64,000 nt of DNA from Hortaea werneckii. Taxonomy: Eukaryota > Ascomycota > Dothideomycetes > Mycosphaerellales > Teratosphaeriaceae. This document shows positions 10,969 through 22,552 of this stretch, piece after piece. Each line of letters begins with the position of its first letter. Within the stretch, counting starts at the first letter, position 1. The DNA lies in contig JBAOKB010000061.1 of the NCBI GenBank assembly GCA_037044905.1, forward strand, positions 372,001 through 436,000, in the 5' to 3' direction. A program made the translations under genes and the position numbers. Under the pieces are notes generated by a model. That model was given only the letters and a program-made list of their open reading frames with translations. It was not told the DNA's origin and did no database searches.

Positions 10969-13900
10969 CACACCACCTGAAACTGTGACGTCCCAGGGCA
11001 CAAGGTGACTGATGAGGTGAATGTGTGTGTGAAGGCGGACTTAAGAGGGGATACAAGCGCCGGTACTGCTGTAAGGTTACATCTTGTGTAATGGGGGTTT
11101 GAGGATCCCGTTGATCCCCCATGACTTGCCGGCAACTCGACCGCTCAAACTCAAAGTCCCGCACCACCGGTCCCAGGAAGCCCAGAACGGATCAACCGGA
11201 TGGCCGCCGACGACCGTAATTAGGTGAGTTGGGGAGGACCGAGCCATCCGAAGAAGACTCGAAGGGCAACATTTGTGCAGAAGTCTGCTGGCATGATTCA
11301 AGCGTTGCCTCCTGCAACGTCTCTCGTATACACCCTCCCCCCCTAGGAAACGTCTCATATCCGATTAATTGCTCTCGACGAATGAGCGCCGTTGAAAGTC
11401 ATGGATTTTGGCTTTCCCGCCAACCAAATCAGGCCATTCTTGTCGCTTCATCTTCGCAGGCCTGGCTACCGTTGCCTTCCAACGACCTTGACTCGCCCTC
11501 ACCACATGATGTTCTTCTACGTTGCTTTTAGTTGCAGGGGGATGTTGTGTTTCAGAAGTCACATCGCGTCAATCTTGAGTGAGATGATCTACGTGCGACC
11601 GATGACATTTGTCTAAACTTTGCAAGGCTGGCAATGATAGAGCTAGGTGGAGTGACTGACGACAATGAGGAACAGTCAACGCGATAGGTTTTTCTCTTAG
11701 ACGCTTGAAATTTGCCGAGACACAGACGTGCCTTGTGGCAGCATGGTGTAACAAAGCGCATGGGCCAAGGCCATCACCACTGCTCTATCAATGCTCATAC
11801 CGTACCATTTGTCGTCCCGCCTTTATATCGAGCTAGTGTCAACCTCGGACCCAGTTACTTGCGCCTTGAACTCCAGCTCAAGCGGACGACACTTGAGCAC
11901 AACTCTGCCTTGCGCAGCGAAGCAACATCAGAACCTCACATGAAAGAGTTTGTATTGAGTTAAAATTTAAAGACTAGCACCCGTCGTGCGATTGGGCATC
12001 ATGAAACGTGCAGTAGGTTGCGTAGATCGTGTTCGCGGCAGAACAATGTAGTCCACCTAGAAGGAAGTCTATCTCAAGTAGGTTCAGCTGCGGCTTGGCT
12101 TTCTACCTTGCGGGTCTTTGTCATCCACGAGCTGAAGTCTGATAATAATGACATTGCATAGGAAATAGCATAATAAATACACCATGTAAATATCCCTTGA
12201 TATACGGCATTGGCTATGTAGGATGCCCGGTCTAGTCCGCATCGATAATGGCCAAGGAACCTCTTAAGCATTTGTACTAGACACCTCGCGCAATTCGGTG
12301 GATGCGCAGATTCTCTAGGCATGTAGTCTTTCCCGGCGATGGTGAACTCTCAGTGTGGTGATGGCATCGCGCAGGTAGACATCATGTGCTCTTGCTGCAG
12401 GTGGTAGTTGTAAGGACAGCGAAGGAATAGGCGGAGGCGCATCAAGGCAAAGCAACGAGAATTCTCCGGTCCGCGTGTGCGAGCACTACCGCTTCGTGGT
12501 ACCTGTGCACCTCCATCCATGCGGCATTGCATTTTCTCGCCAGCTGTAGCACTACGTGGTGACGATCTATGTTATGCACGTTACTGCTCGTAGACTGCAT
12601 GTCGTCTTTGTCCTGTAAGCGGGGGGCAAAGAATTGGAAGACGAGAGCGATGATGGCATCTCGGTCCCACCTCCAGCTCCCACCTCCCGCGACCTCAGGC
12701 ACCACGGGTGTGGCACCATCGCCATGTGCTGCCAAGCCACTAGGAAGACGGGAGTCCCAACCCTAAAGTCATCTAAGATCGGCACGCCCGCATTCGACCC
12801 TCATCATCTTGGGTTTAGTCTACGACGCGGCACACGGCCGACGCTCGCGAGGAAATCCTGTACCTACCTTAGCCTTTGGCTCCTGTCTTAATTTGCGACA
12901 TTACCATAACCGGTGGCTACGCTTCACCAGTGTCAACCAGTCCCCTCGAGCCGTGATGAGATCCCTCCCTGAGAGAGTGATCGGTACAGGAGGGACTGTA
13001 GGATAGGTCCCGGTCCCTGGAAAGTACCATGTAGAGTACATAGTAGCACCGTACCTCCGACCGTACCTACATACAGTTGTACTACTGTACAGTACGTACT
13101 ACAGTCTGTATCTATCGTATGATGACTCAATTTCGTCCTGATGTGCCTCGGGTCGAGGCCAAGCGGCAGGCACCGCAATAATAAGATGTGCACGCCGCTG
13201 CGGAATGATGAGACGGATCGCATTTGCAGTCTGGTGGGTGGCGTGACCGATTCCATGTCACATCTACGCTCGAGCGGACAGTGCCAGCTCCCCTCTCTCG
13301 CCTCCATATGCATACGAGACATAACAACTGCGCGCCCCATGTATATGCATACGTGTCTTATCGTGATAAACTCTAGTCCCTATACCCCTACCCGGATCAT
13401 CATTCAGCGTCACGACATCGGAAGCAACCAGGAGAAGGCAAGCCCATCGGCAGCCGCTTGCGACCCCTCCTGATCCCCTCTACGGCCTCGTCGAAAGGAG
13501 TTGCGCACGGATGCCGACGCCTCATGTGGAGACCGAGGGTACGAGACGACTGACTCTCTCCAGCCACCACAACCAACAGCAATCGACCGCGGCGGCGACG
13601 CTTGACGCGATGGGACGGCGGGCGCTGGTCATTTCCAGCTAGACCTCCGACCGAGACGGCCCAGGTCGCATGCGTTCCGCCGACATGGCGGCGCAGGCGG
13701 TGCAAGACATCCCCCTCCCTGGACTGCCTGGACTCCCCCATCGACACCTGCCGCGCTTGCGCAGGCTGGCCAGGCTAAGTTGGCCCGAAGTCGCCTGGCG
13801 CTGGCTGCTGGTGGCTGCCGGCTGCAAGGCCCATCCGACAGCCCTGTACCCGCACGCTCCCTGCTATCCCCACATGACTGAACAGACTTTGTTCTACTTG

Positions 13901-14339
13901 TAGCGTCTGGACCCACTCCCGCCGCCGACCGAATAATGTCAGGGTAGGTCCTTGAAAGTACGTCGGGCTCCAACTCACTACTGCCACCCTAATTAGCCCT
14001 GGCGAAAGTGTCCGAGTGCACCAGAGTCTTGTCGCCGCTTTCCTCTCTTTCTTATGCATACTGATCCGCACCACGCGCTGACCTCGCCGTTGTGGGATCG
14101 ACGAACTGGACACGACAGGGCCCCAACCCAGGCGCAACGACACGCAGATGCTGCGCTGCTGGGCTCCGACCACGAAGGAAGGGAGCAGAACCCCGTGATT
14201 TTCCAATCTGGGTTGCAGGCAAAAAGTACGCGAGACGGTTTCAGCCTGCTTGCGCCACGGTAACTGACGGACGCGTGCGTTGTCTTAGATCCTGGTCAAG
14301 CAACATCCTCTGTCTCAACCACACCCGACAAGCCATCCA
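10969..14339. other. 3.4 kb gene-poor region upstream of the RING-PH-VWA gene
   Basis: No protein family is recognisable on either strand, and the many ORFs under 150 codons overlap one another in conflicting frames. It holds a GTAC-rich palindromic cluster (13020-13105) and a CG-rich block (13480-13850). It may contain a long regulated promoter or 5' UTR for the downstream gene. Confidence 0.45.
13020..13105. repeat. GTAC-rich cluster of overlapping palindromes
   Basis: GTAC occurs about eight times in 85 bp. The perfect 12-bp palindrome TACTGTACAGTA (13083-13094) overlaps the perfect 10-bp palindrome AGTACGTACT (13091-13100). It lies 1.2 kb upstream of the RING-PH-VWA start. Confidence 0.6.
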
Positions 14340-17300
14340 TTGAGGGTAGGGTCGTCGCCTCCCTCCTCGGCGGAGCAGCGCAAGCAACCACAGAGGAGCA
14401 ATCACAAAAGGTTGTCTTCTCTGGCGCAACTCAAAGACCATCGTAACAGCATGTTCGCCGGGAAAGGTCGCGAATCCCGGCGGGAGCGCACGTTCATTGG
14501 AAGCGAATGTGCAGCATGCGAAGAGCCTCTCGAGCACACGCTGCGTGGAGAGCGCATACTCCAATTGTCTTGCGGCCATGTCTCTCACGAGGCTTGTTTC
14601 TACGAATACATCAAGGAATTCGAGGCTCAAAGCTGTCCCAGTTGCAATGCGCCCCTCGGAGTTGACACCAGTAGAGGCGCTGGTATAGACTTTGAGAACC
14701 TAAACAAGCTGGTTCGCCAAGCGCAGACACCCGATCCTGGCGAGAGGTTCCGCGATACGGAAAGCACGGCATCAGCTTGGGAGACCGATACAGTTCGCCA
14801 TAATGTCCAGGCTCGGCAACGACAGCAGCAGCGGAACACGAGGGAGCATCTCCTGCCGGACCAGATGCGTGCTATGGAACGTCGTTTCGAACCGGCCTAC
14901 AATACTGGCCATGGCAGGAACGAAAGTGCAGACACTGGTAAGGTGTCCACGAACGATTACGCGGAAACGCATCATACCGCAAGGCGACATGATTACGATG
15001 TCCAGTCGATGGAGACAAGTTTGAGTAGCCCACGACATATTGCAAAGAACCCCATACCGGCCCCAACTGTCACCGTCAGGAGCGAATTCCCCACCTTGAG
15101 CAAGTCCCGGCAACAACAGAGCTTGACCTGTTTGGTTACTGTGGAAGTTATAGACGGAAATGGCAGCCTGATCCCGACGACCTGCGTAGTCCACGTTCCG
15201 CTCCTTCGGCAATACATGAGGAGACATACGAGCGTCCAAAGACACACTCGCTGCGTAAACCTCAGCAACAGAGACAGGCACCCCATGAAGCCGAAAATAC
15301 GCACGCGCTACAGCAGATCAAACAAGAGCTATACACTCGCGTGGACAATTGGCACGGTTTGGATTTCGAACGTTTCGGGAAGCTCTTACTGCATGGTATT
15401 GTCCGCGTTGGCAAAGATCGGCAAGCTTGGCAGGAATTGGAGTGTTATCTGTTCTCCGAAATGCTCATCTGCGTCAAAGAGAAGAAAAGTCCAACAAATG
15501 CTAGTCAGCAATGGGACGCAGACGAGGAGTCCAAACCCAAAAGTCGGTGTACCTTGAAAGGTTCAATACTCATCAAGCGACACTTGAAACAGGTCGAAAC
15601 CGCAACAGGTGAGTGAACATAGGTCCGGATGCGACAGCGATAGTTACTAATGGATTCTCAGACGAAGGAATACTGACACTCAGCCTGTCTGTTGCCGAGC
15701 TCCCACAATTCCATCTTCAATTTAAACAGCACCATCATCTAGAGGTTTGGCGGCGAGCTCTGGTAAACCTCAACCGGGTTGATCAGACAGAGCCGCAATC
15801 TGGAGACTTAGAGCAAGACACTTCTGGAACTGACGAAGAAGACTACACAACCAGGCGTCCGGGAACAATAGACGAGTGTCTTCTGTCCACTCTTCTTCGA
15901 ACGGCGCCTCCCGATCTCATGCCACTGCGCCTACGGAGTACTCCAACTCGCGTGGCCCCCACGAAATTCGTCCGGGTATGCTTTCTTCGATCCATGTTCC
16001 GCTCGACATCCTGATCGTTGTGCCCGTCACCCCGTCCATGCAAGGCCTGAAGATGAACTTACTTCGAGACGCTCTCCGATTCATGGTTTCAAATCTTGGT
16101 GAGAGGGACCGGATGGGACTTGTGACTTTTGGATCCGGGACCGGTAGCATGCCCTTGGTCGGCATGACGAACAAGTCATGGGGCGGCTGGGGAAAGGCTC
16201 TCGATTCCATCAGACCTACAGCGCAGAAAAGCATGCGAGCTGACGTGGTCGAGGGTGCCAACGTGGCCATGGACTTGCTCATGCAACGCAAGTCCGCTAA
16301 CCCTCTCTCCACGATCTTGCTTGTTAGCGACTCCGCTGCGTCCGACCAGGATAGTGTCGATTTTGTGGTTTCGCGCGCCGAGGCTGCGAAAGTTGCGATC
16401 CATTCATTCGGGCTAGGTCTCACCCATAAGCCGGACACAATGGTCGAGCTTTCGACGCGGACCAAGGCCAGCTACACCTATGTCAGAGATTGGATGATGC
16501 TGCGTGAATGCATGGCAGGCTGTCTAGGTGCCATGCAGAGCACCTCGCACCAGAATGTTAGGTTGAAGCTGCGGCTCCCAGAAGGCTCGCCCGCGAAGTT
16601 TGTGAAGATCAGCGGCGCTCTCCAAATCACCAAGCGTGCAACAGGTCGCGATGCCGAAGCCATGCTCGGTGATTTACGCTTTGGTGACAAGCGAGACATC
16701 CTAGTCCAGCTTGCGATAGCACCTGATACTTCGACACCTGATCATGTGCCAACTGATCCGTGGGAGAATGTCATTGCCGGCTTGGAGGCCCTCGGTGGGC
16801 CAATAGACTCCGATGACTCTCGCACTCTATCTGTCGAGGAACTGCCTTTGATCCAGGCTGATCTGAGTTGGGGTGACATACTACGTGAAGGCAACCTTGC
16901 ACACTTGCCACGGCCATCATTGCTAGCGATCACCATGCTTCCTTCATCAGCGAGGAAAGGCTCGCAGGGGCGACCAGCTTCACCGCCAATTCCGCCACAC
17001 CCCTCGATTGTTCAGCGCCGTATGGAATTACTCACGTCTGATATGCTCTCACGGGCTCTGACACTTGTTGGCCGTGGGCAGAACGACAGAGCCAGCCACC
17101 TCCTCGCTGAGACACGTTCAATTCTCAAGGGGCTTGGCAAGGGCGGCCTACCACCTCTTCCACCACCACCAAGTGGCGGTCTACCGCCTACACCCAAGAC
17201 TGGAGGCGATTCGCGCAACTCTCCTACTGACTCTGCCTACCCATCCGGGACAGAGAGTAGGAGAACGCCGTCGCCTCCTCGTCCGGAACCACTTAATCCC

Positions 17301-17579
17301 TTTACGCCGGCTGCCGGCATCGACACGACCACGATGTCATCACTTGATGCCGAGCTCGAGGCGGCATTAGAGTGGATATCACACCCTGCCGTCTTCGGCC
17401 GCGACTCGCGCAAGTCTGTCTTGCAGGCCATCGGGGTCATCAGCTCTCAACGAGGCTTTACGTTCCGCTCAGCCTCTGAAGCGCTCTGGGCGGCCAGAAT
17501 CCCCGGTGTGAAACGCCTAGCTGATTGCAGCCGCGAGTGGCGAGAGGCAGGTGACGAATCTCTTATGGAGGAGGCATGA
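14340..17579 (+). CDS. RING-H2 / PH / VWA scaffold protein (Far1/Ste5-type architecture)
   Basis: Three domains in order. A RING-H2 finger lies at about residues 58-110 (CAACEEPLEHT...CGHVSHEAC...CPSC). A PH-like domain of about 130 residues spans 15350-15780 (FGKLLLHGIVRV, WRRALVNL) and is split by an intron at 15609-15661. A von Willebrand A domain begins near 15995 (VPLDILIVVPVTPSMQGLK, ILLVSDSAASDQDS). The tail is proline-rich. This order matches yeast Far1 and Ste5, scaffolds of pheromone MAPK signalling, so a signalling scaffold or ubiquitin-ligase role is inferred. Two frame changes, near 15170 (within GACGGAAATGG) and near 15859, each need one added base. The ATG at 14340 begins an uninterrupted frame into the RING. 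Confidence 0.8.
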
Positions 17580-19542
17580 ATGTTACGTCTGCAAAATTGC
17601 CCGACAGCTATCACTACAGCACACATAACCTAACCCCTGATGATACCCCCCTTTGCTGCGTTTGGAAGGCAGCTGGCGAAAATCTTTTTGTATATGACTG
17701 TAACGACACCCACTGCACATCTGCGTCTATTTTTGTAATTGTGTACATAGTACATACTGCTTCACAGCACTCGAGAAGTGAAAAGAGATCTGAGAAAGCC
17801 CTTCATGCAAGTGCGCCATTACATCTGTCTTTTCTGTACCAAGTTAAATCAAGTCGACCTGTCTATCTCGCGAAACAATTCCATCATGCTTGATGGCCTT
17901 TGGCATTCAGACTTCGATATGATACATACCTTGCCACTAGTATCACAATCTTCACAGTGAGGACACGTTGTAGCCAGCGGCGATCTCGCGCCCTGTCGTC
18001 ATTCCATTGCTGAGCCAGTCGATTAACATCGCCATGACTTGCTCCATCTCTAGCGAGGCGGGCGGATTGGCAAACTCAGACCTAGCCACTTTCAACTGCA
18101 GTCATCGAATAGCGGTCTCGATATTGCATGCTGCAGAGTCTAGACAAGCCCGACCGCAAAATACGATGAGTCGCATTATAATCGCAACTACTGCAGAACA
18201 CATGTATAAAACTGTAAAGCTTGCCATGCTGCGGGGCAATAAACCAGACAGGTATATTTCAGCCGTTATTATCGATCCTTCCCCGACGTTCACCGCTAGA
18301 CTTTGTCTCGAAATTTTTTACTATGCGTCTGGTTCCATCCTGTCGGTGCTATGACAGCCGTTATAAGATGGCAGGTGTCAGACCAGGGTCAAGGGTCAGT
18401 CATAGGGCAGAATGTGGATACAGCGTGAAGAAATCTGGAGCAAGTTTCAGCTTGCCTCGACGCAACGTCACTAATCTGGCTGCGGATCCCCACGGTCTGT
18501 CAATTTGGGCAGTGACATGTACTTTTGCTTGAAATGTTGATCGTCATTCGACAAATCGCTGAATTGGTAGTTTTTGCATGCTCTCCTCTACCATGGGTGG
18601 ATTGTTGCAGCCCACTCAAAAAAAAAAAAAAAAAAAAAACCGCTGATGATCTCGCTTGCGCTCCGCAGATATGCTGAACGCTGTCCCTCGGATTTGACAT
18701 GGTGACCTTATTGCACCCCACGTCCTTTCAAGCTGCCTCAACTGCCTCAACCCTCTGCGTACGCAATCTCTGAATGCCTTCGATAGCTCGTGGAAGCGAG
18801 CCTCCTTTTCTGTCATGGAACCGCGGTCGTCAATCTCGAGTGCAGTGTGAGTGACGAGCGGGTGTCCAATCTTCCCACGGTGCCCGCAGTCCAGAGTGCC
18901 AAATTTGATATGTTCAAGTCGAGCCCAGAGCCACCTGTCGCGGAGCGCGCAAATGTTGACCGTATTTGAATCAGCACTCATTGGCGGCTTGAACTCGAAC
19001 AACAGGTACCAGTCAGATTTTGTGATGGTCGAGCATTGAAAGTCGAAAAAATATGAACTGTACTACGAACAGAGAAGACAAGGCGATCGAATGGCAGTGT
19101 TCGCTCAGACCTACAATTGAAGAGCGATGGAGAGATGTGACTGAATGGAGAACCATGGAGAAACATTGACTCATGCAAAACTAGTGATAAGGTGTCTAAC
19201 TAGCTGCTGCTGCCTTGAACTGGAACACCAGGCACAGTTCGCTGAACAGTGGCAGGGACGCGCGATTTGTGTAATATCTTGTGGCAATTAGGCGTAGCAC
19301 AGGCACTTTGTTGGAGCTCTAGCTAACGGGTCTGGGTGTGAAGAAGCTGGTGTCAATGCAACGATACGGCCGTGTGTAGTAGTTGGCTACCGATTCTGGA
19401 GAGCTCATACTTTGCTTTACAGCCCATTGTTGACGCCTGCGGCAGTGACGGCCATTGACGAATGAAAGCACCTTTTAAGGGCCAAATAGTCCAGAACGTG
19501 TATAAGAGACGCTCATCACAAGTGTCCGAGGGTATAACGGCA
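17580..19542. other. 2 kb intergenic region
   Basis: Between the RING-PH-VWA gene and STE14 tails. No protein family is seen. An A22 homopolymer lies at 18618-18639. A minus-strand ORF (from ATG 18981) reads through it as poly-Phe, which argues against coding. Confidence 0.5.
18618..18639. repeat. A22 homopolymer
   Basis: Twenty-two consecutive A residues on the plus strand, the longest homopolymer in the window. It could be a microsatellite or a relic poly(A) tail. I see no target-site duplication or retroposed gene next to it. Confidence 0.9.
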
Positions 19543-20579
19543 CTATCTGATAAAGGGAATGCCCGTCGGCGTCCGCTGTCTGAACTTCTCGTAATCTTCG
19601 CCAAAGAACTTGACAAGAGTGCTCTCTTCCGCTAACCAACATACACGTCAGCTAAATTTCATGGCACCAGGAGGTGTGCAGCGGGCATACATGATGTTCG
19701 CCTTGCATTTGGGCAGACTTACCAATGATTCCTCATATGGAAGAACCACCACAACACGATCAGATAACCCACCAAACAGATTTTGTTCCCTACAAGCACT
19801 TGAGTGCCCAAGGCCCACCAGAAAAAACCGAAATAGCTTGGGTGCCGCGACCATGAGTAGATTCCTTGCGTGACCAGCTCATGGTCCTCCTTCCGCGTCT
19901 GAACAGGCGTATGGTTGAAGTTGGTTCCGGCCGTGGCCATAGCGACCGATCTGACCACCTGGGCAGCAAAGACGAGCAGGAATCCAGCCGATATAGTATA
20001 AGGCGGATAGACGAGCGCGGATTGGTACTGAGGGAAGAACGACGAGATGATGATTTCCAGCGTGGCCAATGCGTGTGCAGTATTATAATGCCAGCCGTTC
20101 GAGAAGATGAGAAAGCTCTCGGCCCGACAATGAGGAACATTGTACGTTGCTGTGGTATAGAATTCGAGAAAGTGGAAGATGCTGAGGCAGGAGAAGAAGG
20201 CGGGCAAGCGCCAGATGGTGTACCCCTCGTTCGCTAGCCATGCGGTGGCGCTGATGGTGAACGCGAAAACAAGTCCTAGACAGAATGCCTGCGTGCTGAT
20301 GGAGCTCAGAGATCGAGAGCCATTGGGAAGAAGGCTTGGATCGTAAGGGACAGGAGCATTGCGATAACGGGTCTCGAAGCGATTGTGCTCAAAGTCAAAG
20401 CGATAGGAGGGGCTGTCGTCGGAGTCCTCGGAGGCCTTTGTGTAAGTCACTGGAGGTTCGGAAGGCTCGCCAGAGGTGGCGGCTGCGGTCGATGCCGGCG
20501 GCGTATTGGCCTTATGAGTTGTGTCGACGCTTGTGGAGGCGGCTGGAGCTGCAGAGGAAGAGGTGGACTTGCGGGCCAT
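19543..20579 (-). CDS. STE14: Protein-S-isoprenylcysteine O-methyltransferase
   Basis: Methylates the C-terminal prenylcysteine of CaaX proteins such as Ras and a-factor, in the ER membrane. Exons are 20579-19724 and 19631-19543. The first 90 residues are low-complexity Ser/Thr/Ala. Several membrane helices follow (FCLGLVFAFTISATAWL; SAGFLLVFAAQVVRSVAM). The ICMT core contains HTPVQTRKEDHELVTQGIY, WSRHPSYFGFFWWALGTQ and the C-terminal EES...FFGEDYEKFRQR...GIPFI. At the exon 1 end the bases read AGGAATCATTG where AGGATCATTG would give the family's R-I-x-x-EE, so one extra A near 19729 appears inserted. Family assignment is strong. Confidence 0.88.
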
Positions 20580-21027
20580 AATGTCGCCTTCTTATGCAAA
20601 ACCGGCGCCGGGAAGATGAAAGGGGAATAGGCGGCATGCGTCAGCTCAGACAGTAGTCAGATGGCATGGTAGAGAGCACGAGGAGATGGAAGAAGGTTAA
20701 AGAAAGGGAGTTCTAAGGTAAATAAAAAATAATGCAACACATGCCGGCCAGCCCAACTTTCACATGTTTCCCGCCGCATGCGTGACGCCAGTCAAACAAT
20801 CGCAAGCTTTCGGAACTAGCCGAAGATCCGACTCCGAGAATCCAGGGCTTAGGTCATCAATCATCACATGTATAACTTCCTCTTTGGGACAGCGAGATGG
20901 TTTGCGTCGTACCCAACAAGCCGTAGCTATCTCGCTATGGTGACTGGTCGCGAGGCAATGTCAGGGTTGCTGTTCATATCGATGGATGGGCTATAACAAC
21001 GAGCGAGACACATGAGACAGCAACACC
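20580..21027. other. Divergent promoter region STE14 / NFKBIL1-like
   Basis: Non-coding. It separates two divergent starts by about 450 bp. No TATA element or repeat stands out. Confidence 0.5.
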
Positions 21028-22226
21028 ATGCCGTCGCTGGAAGAGAGTCGTAGACAGGTGAGCGAAGGGCTGGACCGGCAGGCGAACGACATCGATCACA
21101 ACGATATCCTGGCTAGCCTGCAGGAGGAGATCGACAAGCACAACCAGGTGAAAGACCATCTACGAGACACTGTGCGACGAAGTCATAGCGACCGCCGTCG
21201 AGGGGACAAAGAAAGAGGCGACCGGCCTACAAAATTACGCTTCAAGCACTCATCCTCGGACGAGCGAAAGCGCAAGCACCGCTCTAGACACGATGCGCCA
21301 GATCGGCGCCGTCACAGCCATAAGCGGAAGCGAGAGTATTCCACACCACTGTCAGACGAGTCAGAGGCTGCACATCCTTTCCCTCGCGAACCGACCGACC
21401 CAGATGGCCCCGCACCCGCCGACGCTTTTCGTGACTCTCTTTTTGACGCCCTAGCACATGACGAGGGTGCCGAGTATTGGGAGAGCGTCTATAATCAGCC
21501 AATCCACGTCTACCCGCGGCCTACGCAGCAGAACGAGATGGGTACGCTCGAGGCGATGGACGACGATCAATACACGGAGTACGTCAAGACGAAGATGTGG
21601 GAGAAGAAGCACCCGGAAATCGTGCAGGAGCGGGAACGTAGCAGGCGGAAGAGGCGCGAGAGGGAAGAGGAGCGGACGAAGGCCAGGGAGGACTTTGTAC
21701 GGAGGAAGGAGAGGGCGGCATGGGAGAAGGCCGAGCGCAAGAACGCTCGACGCTTCGGAAGAGAAGGCGACACTAGCGATGACGAGCAGTATGAAAAGAC
21801 TGTCCCACCCAAGGAATGGAGCACCGAGGGCAAGAGCCGTAGTGCGAAAGAAAGGGAAGCCGAGTACACTGCGGCCTGGTCGCATTACCTTGCCGCCTGG
21901 GACCGACTCAAATCCGAGCTCCTCAGTACTTCGACGCCTGCGTCATCTGATGCGATCCGACTCCGCTGTCACGACGCATTCCTTGGCCAGTCCTGGGCTC
22001 CAAGCCCGTCATCCGACCTAACATCGAAGCCTTCTTCCACCATGCCCCAGCCGAGGACGAACAAATGAAATTACGCGTTCTGAAAGCGGAAAGGGTTAGG
22101 TGGCATCCAGACAAGATCCAACAGCGGTTCGGTGGGGACGTCGAAGAAGGAGTCATGAAATTAGTCACGGGAGTCTTCCAAGTAGTAGACGCAGTGTTTG
22201 AAGCAGCTAGGGCGCGAATGGCTTAA
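21028..22226 (+). CDS. NF-kappa-B inhibitor-like protein 1 (NFKBIL1) family
   Basis: A highly charged nuclear-type protein of about 398 residues. The N-terminal third is Arg/His/Ser rich (KRKHRSRHDAPDRRRHSHK). An EYWESVYNQP-type segment follows, then a long E/K/R coiled coil (RRKRREREEERTKAREDF). The conserved C-terminal block is in another frame from 21978: IPWPVLGSKPVIRPNIEAFF, KAERVRWHPDKIQQRFGG, VVDAVFEAARARMA. The RWHPDK motif resembles a J-domain-like end and is typical of this family. The animal member acts in mRNA processing and inflammation; the fungal role is unclear. One missing base near 21976 joins the frames; without it the protein would end at 22068. Confidence 0.8.
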
Positions 22227-22552
22227 ACATAATTACGATAGTATGGTGCGACATAAAGCAAATGGTCCACAGGCATAGGAATGGGATTAAGTTCACACTC
22301 ACCAAGATACAGCACGATTGAATGATTCCTCGCACTAAAGTAAAGAGGTGGCTGATTCACGAAGCCCGCCGAGTGTCGGCTAGGGAGCACGAACTGTAAA
22401 TTACATAGATAATCAATCGTATATTCATATTCATAGGCGCGTGGTGGGTATCTACAAAGACAGCCCTGTTGCGCCGACCTGCCGTGAATTCAGCCATGTG
22501 CCCACCGGCGCCTGTTGCCATCATAAATTCGTTTCCAAAGCCATCGAGCCAT
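22227..22552. other. Convergent 3' region
   Basis: AT-rich gap between the tails of the NFKBIL1-like and RING-PHD genes, with nothing recognisable. Confidence 0.5.

Noticed and set aside
18616..19002. 128-codon minus-strand ORF
   Set aside because: Its end is poly-Phe from the A22 tract and its first in-frame ATG is internal; no family.
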